From Ceratotherium simum simum (lineage: Eukaryota > Chordata > Mammalia > Perissodactyla > Rhinocerotidae), in NCBI RefSeq assembly GCF_000283155.1, contig NW_004454182.1, forward strand, positions 3,987,598 to 4,051,597: a DNA stretch of 64,000 nucleotides. The letters run 5' to 3'. Within the stretch, counting starts at the first letter, position 1. Every line of letters begins with the position of its first letter. The notes under the pieces were generated by a model that saw nothing but the letters and a program-made list of their open reading frames with translations, searched no databases and was not told the DNA's origin. Made by a program: the position numbers and the translations under genes. Shown piece after piece: positions 49,023 through 59,660 of the stretch.

Positions 49023-49207
49023 AGCCTTTTTTTTTTTTTTTTTTTTTTTTACTGTTTTCATAATAGAAAAAAGCTAAATGAAAAGTTTTCTTGTTGTTTG
49101 TGTCTTTGTTGACATCGAAAAACATTTATTTAAGATAAATTCTCAAAAGTGAAATCATTACGTCAGAGGGTATGCTTAGATATTTTTGATTTTTTTGTGT
49201 GTGTGTG

Positions 49208-49446
49208 TGAGGAAGATTAGTCCTGAGCTAACATCCGATGCCAGTCCTCTTCTTTTTTTTTTTTTGCTGAGGAAGGTTGGTGCTGGGCTAACATCCATGC
49301 CTATCTTCCTCTACTTTATAGGGGATGCTGCCACAACACGGCTTGACAAGCAGTACATTGGTCCGTGCCCGGGGTCTGAACCTGTGAACTCTGGGCCACT
49401 GAACCTGAGTGGGAGAACTTTAACTGCTGCGCCAGCGGGTGGGCCT
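49208..49446 (-). mobile_element. ERE SINE
   Basis: Minus-strand ERE with GAGGAAGATTAGTCCTGAGC, an expanded T-run inside the element (about 49252-49265), GGCTTGACAAGCAGTACATT and a decayed antisense head GCGCCAGCGGGTGGGC. It lies 185 bases from the previous ERE in the same orientation. Confidence 0.9.
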
Positions 49447-49465
49447 CTGGATGTTTTTTATTTTT

Positions 49466-49689
49466 GGGGGGGAGGAAGATCAGCCCTGAGCTAACATCTG
49501 CCAATCCTCCTCTTTTTGCTGAGAAAGACTGGCCCTGGGCTAACATCCGTGCCCATCTTCCTCCACTTTATATGGGATGCCGCCACAGCATGGCTTGATA
49601 AGCGGTGCGTCAGTGCATGCCCATATCCAAACCCAGGCCGCCAGCAGCGGAGCGCACACACTTAACTACTATGCCACCGGGCCAGCCCC
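49466..49689 (-). mobile_element. ERE SINE
   Basis: Third consecutive minus-strand ERE. It has GAGGAAGATCAGCCCTGAGC, CTTTATATGGGATGCCGCCA and the antisense head TATGCCACCGGGCCAGCCCC. Only about 20 bases separate it from the ERE before it. Confidence 0.93.
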
Positions 49690-49824
49690 TGATTTTTAAT
49701 TTCATGCAATAGCTTTCATAAAAACGTGTTCTTAAATAATTGGGACCGCCGGACTGTTGTGGTTGACTCATAAGTGAATCATTGCTTGAAAAAAATTAAT
49801 TTTGGTATTTTATTATTATAGACA

Positions 49825-49960
49825 TAACACAGAATGGTGCTCAAATCTGAGATGTGATTTTCATTCAAATCTGTGTGATCTTGGGTGGGTTATTTAGTAT
49901 CTCTCAGCTCCAATTTCCTCATTTATAGACAAGGAGTTTGTGACCATGCTTAAGAGAACA
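49825..49960 (+). repeat. MIR SINE fragment
   Basis: Plus-strand MIR core: CAAATCTGTGTGATCTTGGG, GGGTTATTTAGTATCTCTC, AGCTCCAATTTCCTCATTTA. Confidence 0.65.
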
Positions 49961-51114
49961 TTGTCAACACTGACATTTTGTTATTCTAACTGTAATCCTG
50001 ATTCTGAAAGAAAATAAAATAGTCTGTAGGAATAAAAAGAAGTCTCTATGTTTTTGTGATTTATCATCCTTAACTCACTTACTGCCAGTTGCAAGGTGGC
50101 AAGATATTTTTGTCAGTTATCTTGCAGTAATATTTAATAATAAAGCCAATTATTTGGAGTGAAGCTCAAATTAGCCTGCAAGTTAACATTCTTTTAGCTT
50201 TCTTCGGATAAACAATTTCATAGCTGACGGCATATTTTGAAATCTAGGCACATAGATCTACAATTAATTCCCTACATTATTTCATCTTATTTCCACTGTG
50301 GAAATAATATGCATGCACGTGTGTGTGTACACATATGTATATTAATTCTTGAACAAACTTGCACAAAATCTAGTAATGTATATTACAGACCCATATTCAA
50401 ATATACTTCTAACTTATGTAAATAAGTTTAAAGATATTTAAATGTTTGTCATCATTTTGTCACTTAATTTTTAAAATATTTGTTCACAGTCACTTTAAGT
50501 TTCCAGAAAAGCAATGCTTTCATTATGTTTGGATATTTTTCTAGATTTAATAAATTTTAGAAGTCCTACTACATACCTATTAAATGAACTTATGAATTAG
50601 ATTTGCCCTTGTTTGTTGCCTTAAGTCCAGTTACTTTGTGTCCTCCCTGAAGCTGATTATCTAGGGCCATATTCTCAAAAATAGTCTCTTTCCTCTTCCA
50701 ATGCCTCTCATCCTCCTGATCTGTGAAAAATGCTGTCTCTCCTGAGGTTTTTGTTTTTAAAAGATACATGCAAATATTTCGTCAGTGTAATTTCCAAATA
50801 TACTAGAGGTTACACATGGGGAATATTTTTTGTGATTGTAGATGATATTACACAGTGCCTTCTAGGGCCTGCTGTTCTAAGCTTTGGTCCTCTAAACCAA
50901 AGTGTGTGTGTGTGTGTATAGATATTTAGGAGCAAATGCAAGTGCACATAACCTCTCAAACAATGGACACTTACACAATCACACAATTTTTACTAGTTAC
51001 CATACCAAGTTTCCATCCTACCTCCCAGCACACAGGAGGAACGGTAATCATAATCTTAACTCCATTTAAAAGGTCATTGATCCCTATCATCATGAGTTTG
51101 ATCCTTGCTAACAG
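49961..51114. other. Unassigned sequence
   Basis: No repeat was recognised except a (GT)n run near 50901-50918. The 5' end of the next LTR may begin somewhat earlier than assigned. Confidence 0.35.
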
Positions 51115-51712
51115 AGCTGACAGGATATATCCTATCTCTTCTGAAGGCTCTGTTCCAGCCCTCTCTCCTAGCATCTAGTGTCACCAAAATTCTTTGATGT
51201 TTCTTGGCTTGTAGATGCGTCACTCCCATGTCTGCCTCACTCTTCATATGGACTTCTTCTCTGGATTTCCTCTTATGTGTCTGTGTGTGTCAAATGTCCC
51301 ACTCCTTGGGGCTGGTCCAGTGGCCTAGTGGTTAAGTTCAGTGCACTCCACTTCAGCTGCCCGGGTTCAGTTCCCGGGCATGGACCTATACCACTCATCA
51401 GCGGCCATGCTGTGGCGGTGACCTACATACAAAATAGAGGAAGATTGGCCACAGATGTTAGCTCAGGGCTAATCTTCCTCTGCAAAAAAAAAAAAAAGAA
51501 AGAAAAAAGAAAATATCCCAATCCTTACTCTTCTTAGGACACCAGTGATTGGATTTAGGGTTTACCCTAAATCCAAAATGATCTCATCCCTAGAGATCCC
51601 TAAATTAATTGCATCGGCAGAAACCCTTTTCCCAACTAAGGTCACAATCATAGGTACTGGGAATTAGGAATTGGGCATATCTTTTTGGGGGGCACCATTC
51701 AATCCACAACAA
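51115..51712 (-). mobile_element. MLT1-type LTR split by an ERE
   Basis: Antisense MaLR LTR landmarks lie on both sides of an ERE insertion. Left: TCTTCTGAAGGCTCTGTTCC, TTGGCTTGTAGATGCGTCAC, GTGTCTGTGTGTGTCAAATG. Right: CTTCTTAGGACACCAGTGAT, TGGATTTAGGGTTTACCCTA, GATCTCATCCCTAGAGATCC, TCTTTTTGGGGGGCACCATT. The LTR ends near CAATCCACAACA. Confidence 0.85.
51308..51510 (+). mobile_element. ERE SINE inserted into the MLT1 LTR
   Basis: Plus-strand ERE (GGGGCTGGTCCAGTGGCCTA, GGGTTCAGTTCCCGGG, GATGTTAGCTCAGGGCTAAT, A-rich tail). It is flanked by a 16-bp direct repeat AAATGTCCCACTCCTT (51292-51307) / AAATATCCCAATCCTT (51511-51526) with two mismatches. The host LTR sequence is contiguous once it is removed. 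Confidence 0.96.
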
Positions 51713-52324
51713 TGAAAAAGGCAACCTTGGTAGAACATAAGGGTTTAAGTTTGGACTGGTTATTGAAACTGTGTCACCTACAGAAATTGTCTCAATGGTG
51801 ATATAAAACATAAATATATTGGTTGGCAGGGTTGCTAAATCTTTGCCAGAGATGAGAGGTACTGTAGAAATCTGAGACACAAGATGAATTTAATTCAAGA
51901 ACACACACACTAGTAAGAACCCGGAACACAATTCAGAGAATCTAGCATGAGACACAGAATCTAACATGGACAAGAATAAATGTCTCTGGGACAAGCTGTG
52001 CCAATGACATCTCTGGTGAGATTTTTGAGGCTGTAACCTGCTTGGGACAGAGGCTTCCCTCAATTCCTGATATTAAAGGTTTCTTTCCTCCAATCAGTTC
52101 TACATAGTGAGTGGAAGAAACAGAGCCTCAGCAATCAAATAGAACTGAGGCAAAGTCTTTGGTTTGTCACTTACTAATATTCTGATCATAATTATGCTAT
52201 TTATTTTCTCTGAACTTGAGTCGTCCTATCCGAAAAGAAAAATAATAACAACTATTTTTTGTTATTTTTGGGAAGAAAAATATCTGCCCCCCAGTGCTGT
52301 GCAAAGCAAAGAATGTTCTCCACT
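51713..52324. other. Unassigned sequence
   Basis: No repeat or exon was recognised. A short (CA)n run lies near 51900-51910. Confidence 0.35.
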
Positions 52325-52435
52325 TGTGCTGTCCAAAATGGCAGCCACTAGCCACAAAGTGAGGACTAGGGATGTATTTAATTTTAATTAATTTAAATAA
52401 CTACTTATAGGCTATTATATAGGACAGCAACTCTG
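52325..52435. mobile_element. Non-autonomous hAT-Charlie-type fragment
   Basis: GTGCTGTCCAAAATGGCAGC, CACTAGCCACAAAGTGAGG, an AT-rich centre (TTTAATTTTAATTAATTTAA) and TATATAGGACAGCAACTC follow the same plan as the element at 7862-8030, including the GTCC...GGAC terminal inverted pair. Confidence 0.65.
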
Positions 52436-52497
52436 GCACAATTTCTGGCATATAGAAAAGTTTCTTTCTCTGTCTGTTCTCATTCTCTCCCCATTTT

Positions 52498-52498
52498 A

Positions 52499-52529
<31 letters not shown>

Positions 52530-52556
52530 CATAGATGAATAGATAGAGAGATAGAT
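52498..52556. repeat. GATA microsatellite
   Basis: About 59 bp of TAGA/GATA units with a few interruptions (AAAT, ACAT, GAAT, GAGAG). Likely length-variable. Confidence 0.9.
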
Positions 52557-53499
52557 GCAGCAATTTAAATTTTGAGGGACCATAAACTGGTATGTATGTC
52601 TTGAGCGTAGTGAATTTTAAATATCCTCTAATTAGTTCAGTAGCTTTTATTCTTTGCAGAACAATATCGAAAACAATAGTTATATAACCTCTGAAATCAT
52701 AGCAATATAAAAAAAAAGAAAATTAAATATAAATAATTTCTTAGACTCCCCCTTTCATGGTTTAAATAATAAAATATGAGAACTCAATTTGATATACTTT
52801 GACTTGTTTATCACTCAATGATGTGGATTTCAATGATACTATTCTAGTAAAATGTTCATGTTAATTCAGGACACATCCTGCATTTCCCAATAGGTGATTT
52901 ATGGTTTAAAGTATTCATTGCTTGCTTAGCCAATTTTAATTGCTTTATTTTAGTTGTTTCCTTGAATGTAGGTTGTAAGTGGTTGTAAAATTCAAAATTT
53001 CATGTATTTTCTTACTTGGAAAGTAATTGGAAATGGAAGAGAAGAGGTTTTGATTATGCTCTGAAATCTTCCACAAAAACCCGAGCAAAAACATTCACCT
53101 CCCTATAATATCATCCATTATAACTTACTTTAGGACATAGAATTAAAATAAGTAACACACAACAGCTAAATATACAAGGAAAAAGTGAGAGAAACACAAA
53201 GAGTAGTTGAGTTTAGCACACTTTATTTAGTTTATGAAAGATTAATACACAAAAATTAAGTTAGTGGTAAGGATGGCTTTACTGATATAATTAGTGATCT
53301 CACCCAATAGATGAGTAGCAAACTTTGTACTATATAGACAAGCAAACAAAACCAGTTATTGTCAAGCAAGCTATATATCGTGTTTCTGTTACCATTTACT
53401 TAGCCACTCATACATGTGCAAAAAAAAAAGCCCTCCGTAAATTATGAACAATTGGTAATAATAGACCATTTTCTGGCTTTAAAATAATGTAACAAATTT
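52557..53499. other. Unassigned AT-rich sequence
   Basis: No repeat or coding content was recognised. Confidence 0.35.
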
Positions 53500-54615
53500 A
53501 GAAATAACTAACCAAAGATAAGAAACTAAAGTTGTAATTGTAGACTATTTAGAAAATAACTAAAAAAAATGCTACATACAAAATCTGTGGGTGTAGAGGA
53601 TAAAACTGTGATAAAAAGGAACTTAATATCTTAAATAATTACTAAATGAAAAATAAAAGGAAATGAATTTCTTAATTGAAAAAAATCTGAAAAATATCAT
53701 AAAACCATATGAAAGAAAGTATGAAGAATGACTAAATAAATCTAAAAAGGTACATTAATGAATTAGAAGAAATAGCAGAACTTGAAAATAAATCCAGAAA
53801 CTTATTTCTTGAAATCAAGAAATAAGATGCAGAACATTTGCCTGATCAAAAAAATATAAGAAAATAATGTCAAAATACATGAAATGAGGAATGACAGAGG
53901 GAAAACCTGCATAAAGTTGATATTTTAGGGACTATGAATTAGAAGAATTGTCTCCTTAAGTGATATAAAATATAAATTTACCAGTAAGAAGACTGCGACT
54001 GAGCTATTCCCAAAAAAAGACTGCTACAGCTGGAAAAAGTTATTGTTGAATTCCTTTAGTGTACAAGAAGCCTAAGCATTATAACTGTTGGAGAGTATAG
54101 ATAAAGGGGAAATTTTCCTAATTAACTTTATAAATCAATCTGTTGAGTGGAAGTAAATTGAAAAAATCCTATGACCATAAAAAAAAAGGCATTTATTAAT
54201 TTTAATGTCTATTTCTAATAAAACAATTCTTATATATTGTTACATATTATTGTTATAGAATTATGAGGCAAAGGAATCAGAATATAGAAAGACTCCAGAA
54301 GTATAAAAACTGGAAACAATGAAGCCACATTATTATCATTTACAGATGATGATAATTGTTGAAAATCTAAAGCAACTAAAGTATAATTAAAAATGAGAAT
54401 TCAATAAATGGGCCATTTAAAAAATAATTGATAATACTTATAATGCCAAATATTTTTTTGTAAGTGTACCAAGGAAATGTAATAACTAAAAAATGCAGCT
54501 AAAAACATAAAATGTATGGATATAAATTCAACAAGTCTGTACAGGTCCCAAGTGAAGAAAATTTTAAAGCTATAAAAAACTAACGATAAGACTTGGACAG
54601 AGGGACATACCTCAC
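53500..54615 (+). mobile_element. Ancient LINE-1/HAL1 relic, upstream part
   Basis: A-rich plus-strand sequence in L1 ORF2 order: GAAATAGCAGAACTTGAAAA, TTATTTCTTGAAATCAAGAA, CATTTGCCTGATCAAAAAAA, GAGGAATGACAGAGGGAAAA, then AGAATATAGAAAGACTCCAG and GATGATAATTGTTGAAAATC. It is too diverged for any frame. It appears to continue beyond the MIR at 54620-54885. Confidence 0.55.
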
Positions 54616-54619
54616 TTAG

Positions 54620-54885
54620 AGTTATCAGTGTGGGGGCCTCTCTTCAGAAGGCCTGGGTAGAATATTGGCTCCAGTGTTTACTGGTTGTTTGACCATCGAT
54701 AAGTTACCTAAAATTTCTGTGCGTCAATTTTCCCATCTGCAAAATGACAATAATAAAAATACATCATTTACAAAGTTGTTGTGACGGATGAAAGATATAA
54801 TGATGTCAAGTGTTTGGAAAAGCATCTTACACTTACTAAACATTTAATTACCATTTGCTATTCCTTTTACTATTTCTGCTAATAC
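54620..54885 (+). repeat. MIR SINE
   Basis: Near full-length plus-strand MIR: TTGGCTCCAGTGTTTACTGG, TTGTTTGACCATCGATAAGT, AATTTTCCCATCTGCAAAAT, AAAGTTGTTGTGACGGATGA, AAAGCATCTTACACTTACTA. It sits inside an L1/HAL1 relic. Confidence 0.8.
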
Positions 54886-54929
54886 CTCTACTGCTACTAC
54901 TGGGAAGTTTAAAATACTAAAGATATGAA

Positions 54930-56470
54930 TTCTCTAAAAGTTAACCTGTGCAGTGAATGTAAAATGAATCAAAATCCTACTAGGATTTTTTAAATTTTCC
55001 AAGGGGTTTTAAAGTACCTCTTTAAAATATATATATAAAACAAATGAAGAACTATCAAGCAGTATTGTAGGAGGGGTTATGCCCTAGTAGATATTAAGAT
55101 TCATTATAAAGTTATACGATTTAAAATAATATGATAATGGAAAGAATAGAGAGCCCAAAACAAAAATATCTATGTATTTATGGGATGTTAATATGTGATG
55201 ACAAATGCATTTGACATCAGTGGAAAAGACTATATTAACAACGCAAGGTAAATATCCTTACAGGCAAATAGATATTGGACTTCAGAAAAGAAATACAAAG
55301 GATCAATAAAAATATACTTAACTTCACTCGTGACTGAAGAAATGCAAATAAAATATAAATCTTGTTATTTCTATTTTGATGGGTCCTTAAAAAAGATAGA
55401 GCACTACAATTTCTGTACTTGCGATTGTTAGGGAATGTGTGTTTTCCACAGCCTCCTTGACCCCAGTGTTAGGAGCTAAGATGGAGGAGGGGTTTGGGGA
55501 AGGTTATAGGTCAGAGATGGAGAGAAGGTCGAGAGTGATGAAAGAGGCAGAGGTTTTTTCACAGTCATCACTTGGAATAAAGATTAACAAAACACAGATT
55601 TTACGGTTTGACACAACAATGTCAAAAGGCCAGGCTTTGCTTCTTGCCTGTTGTTGAATACTAAAAATATTATGAAAATGTGGTCTTGGCCAGGGTATAG
55701 GAAACCCATGTGTACAGGGTTGATCAGAGTATAAAGGTATATAGTCTTTCTTTTTTTTTTTTTTTATAATTTATTTATTTATTTTTCCCCCAAAGCCCCA
55801 GTAGATAGTTGTATGTCATAGCTGCACGTCCTTCTAGTTGCTGTTTGTGGGACGCGGCCCCAGCATGGCCAGAGAAGCAGTGTGTCGGTGCACGCCTGGG
55901 ATCCGAACCCGGGCCGCCAGCGTCGGAGCACGCGCACTTAACCGCTAAGCCATGGGGCCAGCCCTATATAGTCTTTCTGTAGGGAACTTTTGCAATGTTG
56001 ATCAAAACATAAAAACTGGATATACTTTGCTACAGAAATTTTCTTTATAGAAATGTATTTCAATCAGATAACCAACTAATTGTGCAGAGATAAATATATA
56101 TATAAATATTCCTCTCAACATTGTTTATAATAGCCAGAGGGGAAAAAGGGAAAATAACCTCAATGCCTAAGAGTAAAGGATTGTTTAGAAGAATTATCTA
56201 ACATTCCACAATGAAATGCTATGCAGCCATCAATGGATACTGTAGATTTATGTTTACTGAAATGGAAAACTCTGCATAGCATATTGCAACATGAAAAAAT
56301 ATATATATACATATGTATATGTACATGTGTTTATGTCCTCAGAGACAGCTGCCTTAAAGGATGTCCATAAAAATGTTAACAGTGAAAATCTCACCCCCTG
56401 CGGTATTTTGGGTGATTTCATTATTTCCTTTTTGTATTCTTCTTTGTGAAGATTCTTCAAGAGCATGTGT
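54930..56470 (+). mobile_element. Ancient LINE-1/HAL1 relic, downstream part
   Basis: Continues the plus-strand relic: AGAATAGAGAGCCCAAAACA, ATTGGACTTCAGAAAAGAAA, then after the ERE at 55752-55964 ATTGTTTATAATAGCCAGAG, AAATGCTATGCAGCCATCAA and TTACTGAAATGGAAAACTCT, matching the 3' end of L1/HAL1 ORF2. The GC-richer piece 55430-55660, with a 72-codon frame, does not fit L1 and may be a further insertion. Confidence 0.55.
55752..55964 (-). mobile_element. ERE SINE
   Basis: Minus-strand ERE of the type containing the complement of CATACAGCAACTAGAAGGA (here CCTTCTAGTTGCTGTTTGTG), then GGGATCCGAACCCGGGCCGC and AACCGCTAAGCCATGGGGCC. A perfect 14-bp target duplication TATATAGTCTTTCT lies at 55738-55751 and 55965-55978. 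The T-run at 55751-55765 is the A-tail complement. It keeps many CpGs. Confidence 0.97.
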
Positions 56471-57059
56471 TATCTTATAATTTTTTTACATGACCGATAT
56501 CTTGCCCAGTCTTTTACCCAATGCTGTCAACCAGTTAATGTGTTCAGAATTACATCACTGTGATGTGGGTAATAGATGTGCCCAATAGCTTTTGGGCAAT
56601 AGAAATTTTGATTAAGATCAAAGGAAAGGAATATTATTTTTCAAACTTAGGATACCTGGTAGGGGGAAGGAAAACTTTGGACAAGCTGTTGACACTGGAC
56701 CCCTGAACCAGGAGAGTGAACATAGGAGCTGGGAGAGGGACTCAAAAAGGAGGTAACAAAAATGTGCAGTTTTTCCAAAATCTGGTGGCAACAGTTATAT
56801 ATCACACGAAATCTCATGAACTACTGTTCTCGTATCAAAGACCACTAACACCTAATTTAATAGATCAGTGTTACTTTCGAATTTAATTCTTTTCAGTATT
56901 TAATGCTGGCCTTTTGTTTTGTTAAACTCCTTCCATTCTGTCTGGACTTCACTCTCAGCCCGTTTACTTATAGCCCAGTCTTTTCCATTTAAGTGGTGAC
57001 AGCACATCCAAGTTCTGCCCCTCCTTGCCTGTGACAAGGAGCAAAAAGAGATACTTATT
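56471..57059. other. Unassigned sequence
   Basis: No repeat or exon was recognised. Confidence 0.35.
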
Positions 57060-57680
57060 AATGAATCCAGCATTTATTGATTATTCCTCCTGTACCAGGC
57101 TTAGTGCCAGACCCTGGAAATCAGCCTCGTACGTCTGGTCAGAATGGCAGATGTATAAATAGCTAGTTTGAATGCAGTTGGTAGTGCTGTGATGGGAGCA
57201 TGCGCAGCAGGCATTTATAGGAAATGTGCAGAATGGGCACAGAGGAAGTAGATTAGTGGTTGCCTACAGTGGGGTAGGAGTGTGGGGCAGTGGAATGTGG
57301 AGTGATTGCTAATGTGTACAGTGTTTCTTTCTGGGGTGATGAAAATCTTTGAAACTTAGGTTGTGTGTCCCTTTAAATGGGTGAATTTTATGATAGGTGA
57401 ATTATATTTAAGTAAAGATGGTAACAAAAAAGTCACATGAATCAGCATTTTACCTGACTGTGGGGTGAGTGTAGGGACAAGGTCTGGGCACCGTCAGGAA
57501 AGGAGGTGATGGAGGGTGTATTCTGGGCTTCAAATTAGTGAGAATTTAGGCTGGTGATGGGATCAGGCAAGTGTGGTCCACGCCTGTGCACTGAAAGTGC
57601 AGAGCATCTGGCATCATTGGTTTGCATTGAGTTGAGGGCTTGGGAAGAGAAGAAACTGTTATCATGAAGGGCCTTGGTCC
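57060..57680 (+). repeat. LINE-2 fragment split by an L1 3' end
   Basis: L2-type text before the insertion: AGCATTTATTGATTATTCCT, GTACCAGGCTTAGTGCCAGA, GTAGTGCTGTGATGGGAGCA. After it: GGAAAGGAGGTGATGGAGGG, CAGGCAAGTGTGGTCCACGC, ATCATGAAGGGCCTTGGTCC. Together they keep the L2 order. Confidence 0.6.
57220..57435 (+). mobile_element. LINE-1 3' terminus inside L2
   Basis: GAAGTAGATTAGTGGTTGCC, TTTCTTTCTGGGGTGATGAA, AAATGGGTGAATTTTATGAT and GTGAATTATATTTAAGTAAA are the L1 3' untranslated end, comparable with 23925-24140 in this window. It interrupts L2-like sequence. Confidence 0.75.
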
Positions 57681-57774
57681 TATGGTGAGAAGTTTTAAAC
57701 AAGTACCACCTAGGTTGTGCTCATGAGGTTACCGTCCATTTCTGCATTAATGAAGTTTGTTGTCTTTTTTCTAT

Positions 57775-57960
57775 AACAGGGCATTTCAACTGAGCGTGTG
57801 TGTAAGATATACCCAAGCAGCTTGTTTAAAATGCAGGCATCTGAGTTCCATGCCCAGAGATTCTGATCCCGGGTGTTTTCAGTGAGCGCAATACTCAGCC
57901 TTTTAAATAAGCATCATTTATGATTCTGAAGCAAGTGGTCTATACAACAGATCTGGGGAT
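57775..57960. mobile_element. MER5-like hAT-Charlie element
   Basis: CAGGGCATTTCAACTGAGCG at the left end, GCAGCTTGTTTAAAATGCAG, CCCAGAGATTCTGATCCCGG, and TGATTCTGAAGCAAGTGGTC near the right end. This is the arrangement of the short MER5-type non-autonomous hAT elements. Confidence 0.75.
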
Positions 57961-59141
57961 ACACTATTTACAGAAATCTCTAAAATGTATTTATTCATTC
58001 ATATCCTAAATGCTAAATGCCCTACATAGTATACAATCACAGTCGTAAGCATTTGGGTGCTCAAGAAATTAGCTTGTGAGCCAATTCTCTGTCCTTTGCG
58101 TTCAAATTAAATTGGAATTACACATTTTAGTTGCCCAGAGATATTATGTTCTTTTTTGTAATACATGGCATAAAAAAGAAATAAAGGTGGATGTCATTTG
58201 TAAATGTGGAATGGACCAATGAAATGTTACACACAAAGTGAAAGTCGTACAGTCTACAACTAGTGTAAAATTATTTACAGATATAGTTTTATGTGGTAAG
58301 ATCTTCAAGGTTGGGGAGAATGTAGTATAGAATTCAAACTATGGTTTTCTTCCCAGAGGGAGACCTATATGGACCTATGTTCAAAAAAAAGTACATTATG
58401 TATAATACAATGAACATGCTCTGAAGCAACTTAGTGCAGTTCATTTAAGCCATAATCACATGCATTGTATTTCTTTTAAAAGGAAGATAAATATCAAGAC
58501 TGTAATTGCAAAGCTTTTTCTTCCCCTGAGAGTGCTTGCTATGAATTTCTATTGATCTGGAGTGATTGTGCAGAAAGATATACCATTGTCCATAGGAAAT
58601 TAAGTCATGATACCTAGTTGTAGAGATAACTATATATATTCTACTTAAGGCTTTTTTCCCCTCCAATTAGCTATACATTTTTTTTTCTCCAAGACTCTCC
58701 AAGACTCTGCCTTAGGAAAATAATATCTCTTAATTGTGGCCTCAGTTAGACAATGAATGTTAAGTCATTTTTATTAAATGTTATTTTCTGTTTTGCCCAT
58801 CATTCTCAATTAATTTTAATTTTCCCCCTTGACTGTGCTTTTCAAGACGTATATGTTATCAAGAAGATGCCGAGTTACTGGAAGGACTTATTATATGTGG
58901 AACTCCAGGCAACGGGACTCTTAGAGTCCCAGAGAGTGTGAGACAACCACATTTAGTCTTATGAGCAGGAAAAGTAAGTGATACGAAAGATTTGAAGAAA
59001 CTACCTGGTGAAAAAATAACTTTCGAACGTGTCAATGCTTATTATTTAAATTTCACCATTAGAGAGGCTCATCCTGAAAGCAATGTCCCGGGTTAGAAGA
59101 AAATATCTTTGAGAGAGGCCATGCTCATTCAGTTAAAAAAA
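57961..59141. other. Unassigned sequence
   Basis: No repeat or coding exon was recognised. A short direct repeat of CTCCAAGACT occurs twice near 58688-58708. Confidence 0.35.
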
Positions 59142-59157
59142 ATATATTTATTTTGCA

Positions 59158-59410
59158 GGCCGGCTCAGTGGCGCAAGTGGTTAAGTGTGTGTGCTCCGCT
59201 GTGGCAGCCCAGGGTTCGCCAGTTCGGATCCCAGGCACGCACTGACACACCGCTTGTCTGGCCATGCTGTGGCGGCGTCCCATATAAAGTGGAGGAAGAT
59301 GGGCATGGATGTTAGCCCAGGGCCAGTCTTCCTCAGCAAAAAGAGGAGGATTGGCGGATGTTAGCTCAGGGCTGATCTTCCTCACAAAAACTATATATAT
59401 ATATATATGT
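59158..59410 (+). mobile_element. ERE SINE
   Basis: Plus-strand ERE (GGCCGGCTCAGTGGCGCAAG, CAGTTCGGATCCCAGG, two GATGTTAGC tail modules) with a TA-rich terminal microsatellite. A perfect 16-bp target duplication ATATATTTATTTTGCA is present at 59142-59157 and 59411-59426. The opposing frame at 59125-59427 is SINE antisense. Confidence 0.97.
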
Positions 59411-59454
59411 ATATATTTATTTTGCATCCCTAGTATGGGTCAATCACAGAGACT

Positions 59455-59660
59455 TCCATATATGGTTTTTATCATCTTTTAACTACACTACACCATCGTT
59501 TTACTATAATCTGCGTTATTATCATCATTTTAGATGGTAAAAATTAAGACATAGTATAAAGTTACCATCAAGGGGCCACAGTTAGTAAGCAGCCAAGACA
59601 TGATTTAAACTACGACCTGCTTAATTCTTAAATCCATGCTGTTTCTATACCACAATATGT
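59455..59660 (-). repeat. MIR SINE
   Basis: Diverged minus-strand MIR: TATTATCATCATTTTAGATG, GTAAAAATTAAGACATAGTA, GGGGCCACAGTTAGTAAGCA, TAAATCCATGCTGTTTCTAT. Confidence 0.65.

Noticed and set aside
52498..52556. Regular short repeats considered as a CRISPR-like array
   Set aside because: A simple GATA microsatellite with no spacers, in a mammalian genome.
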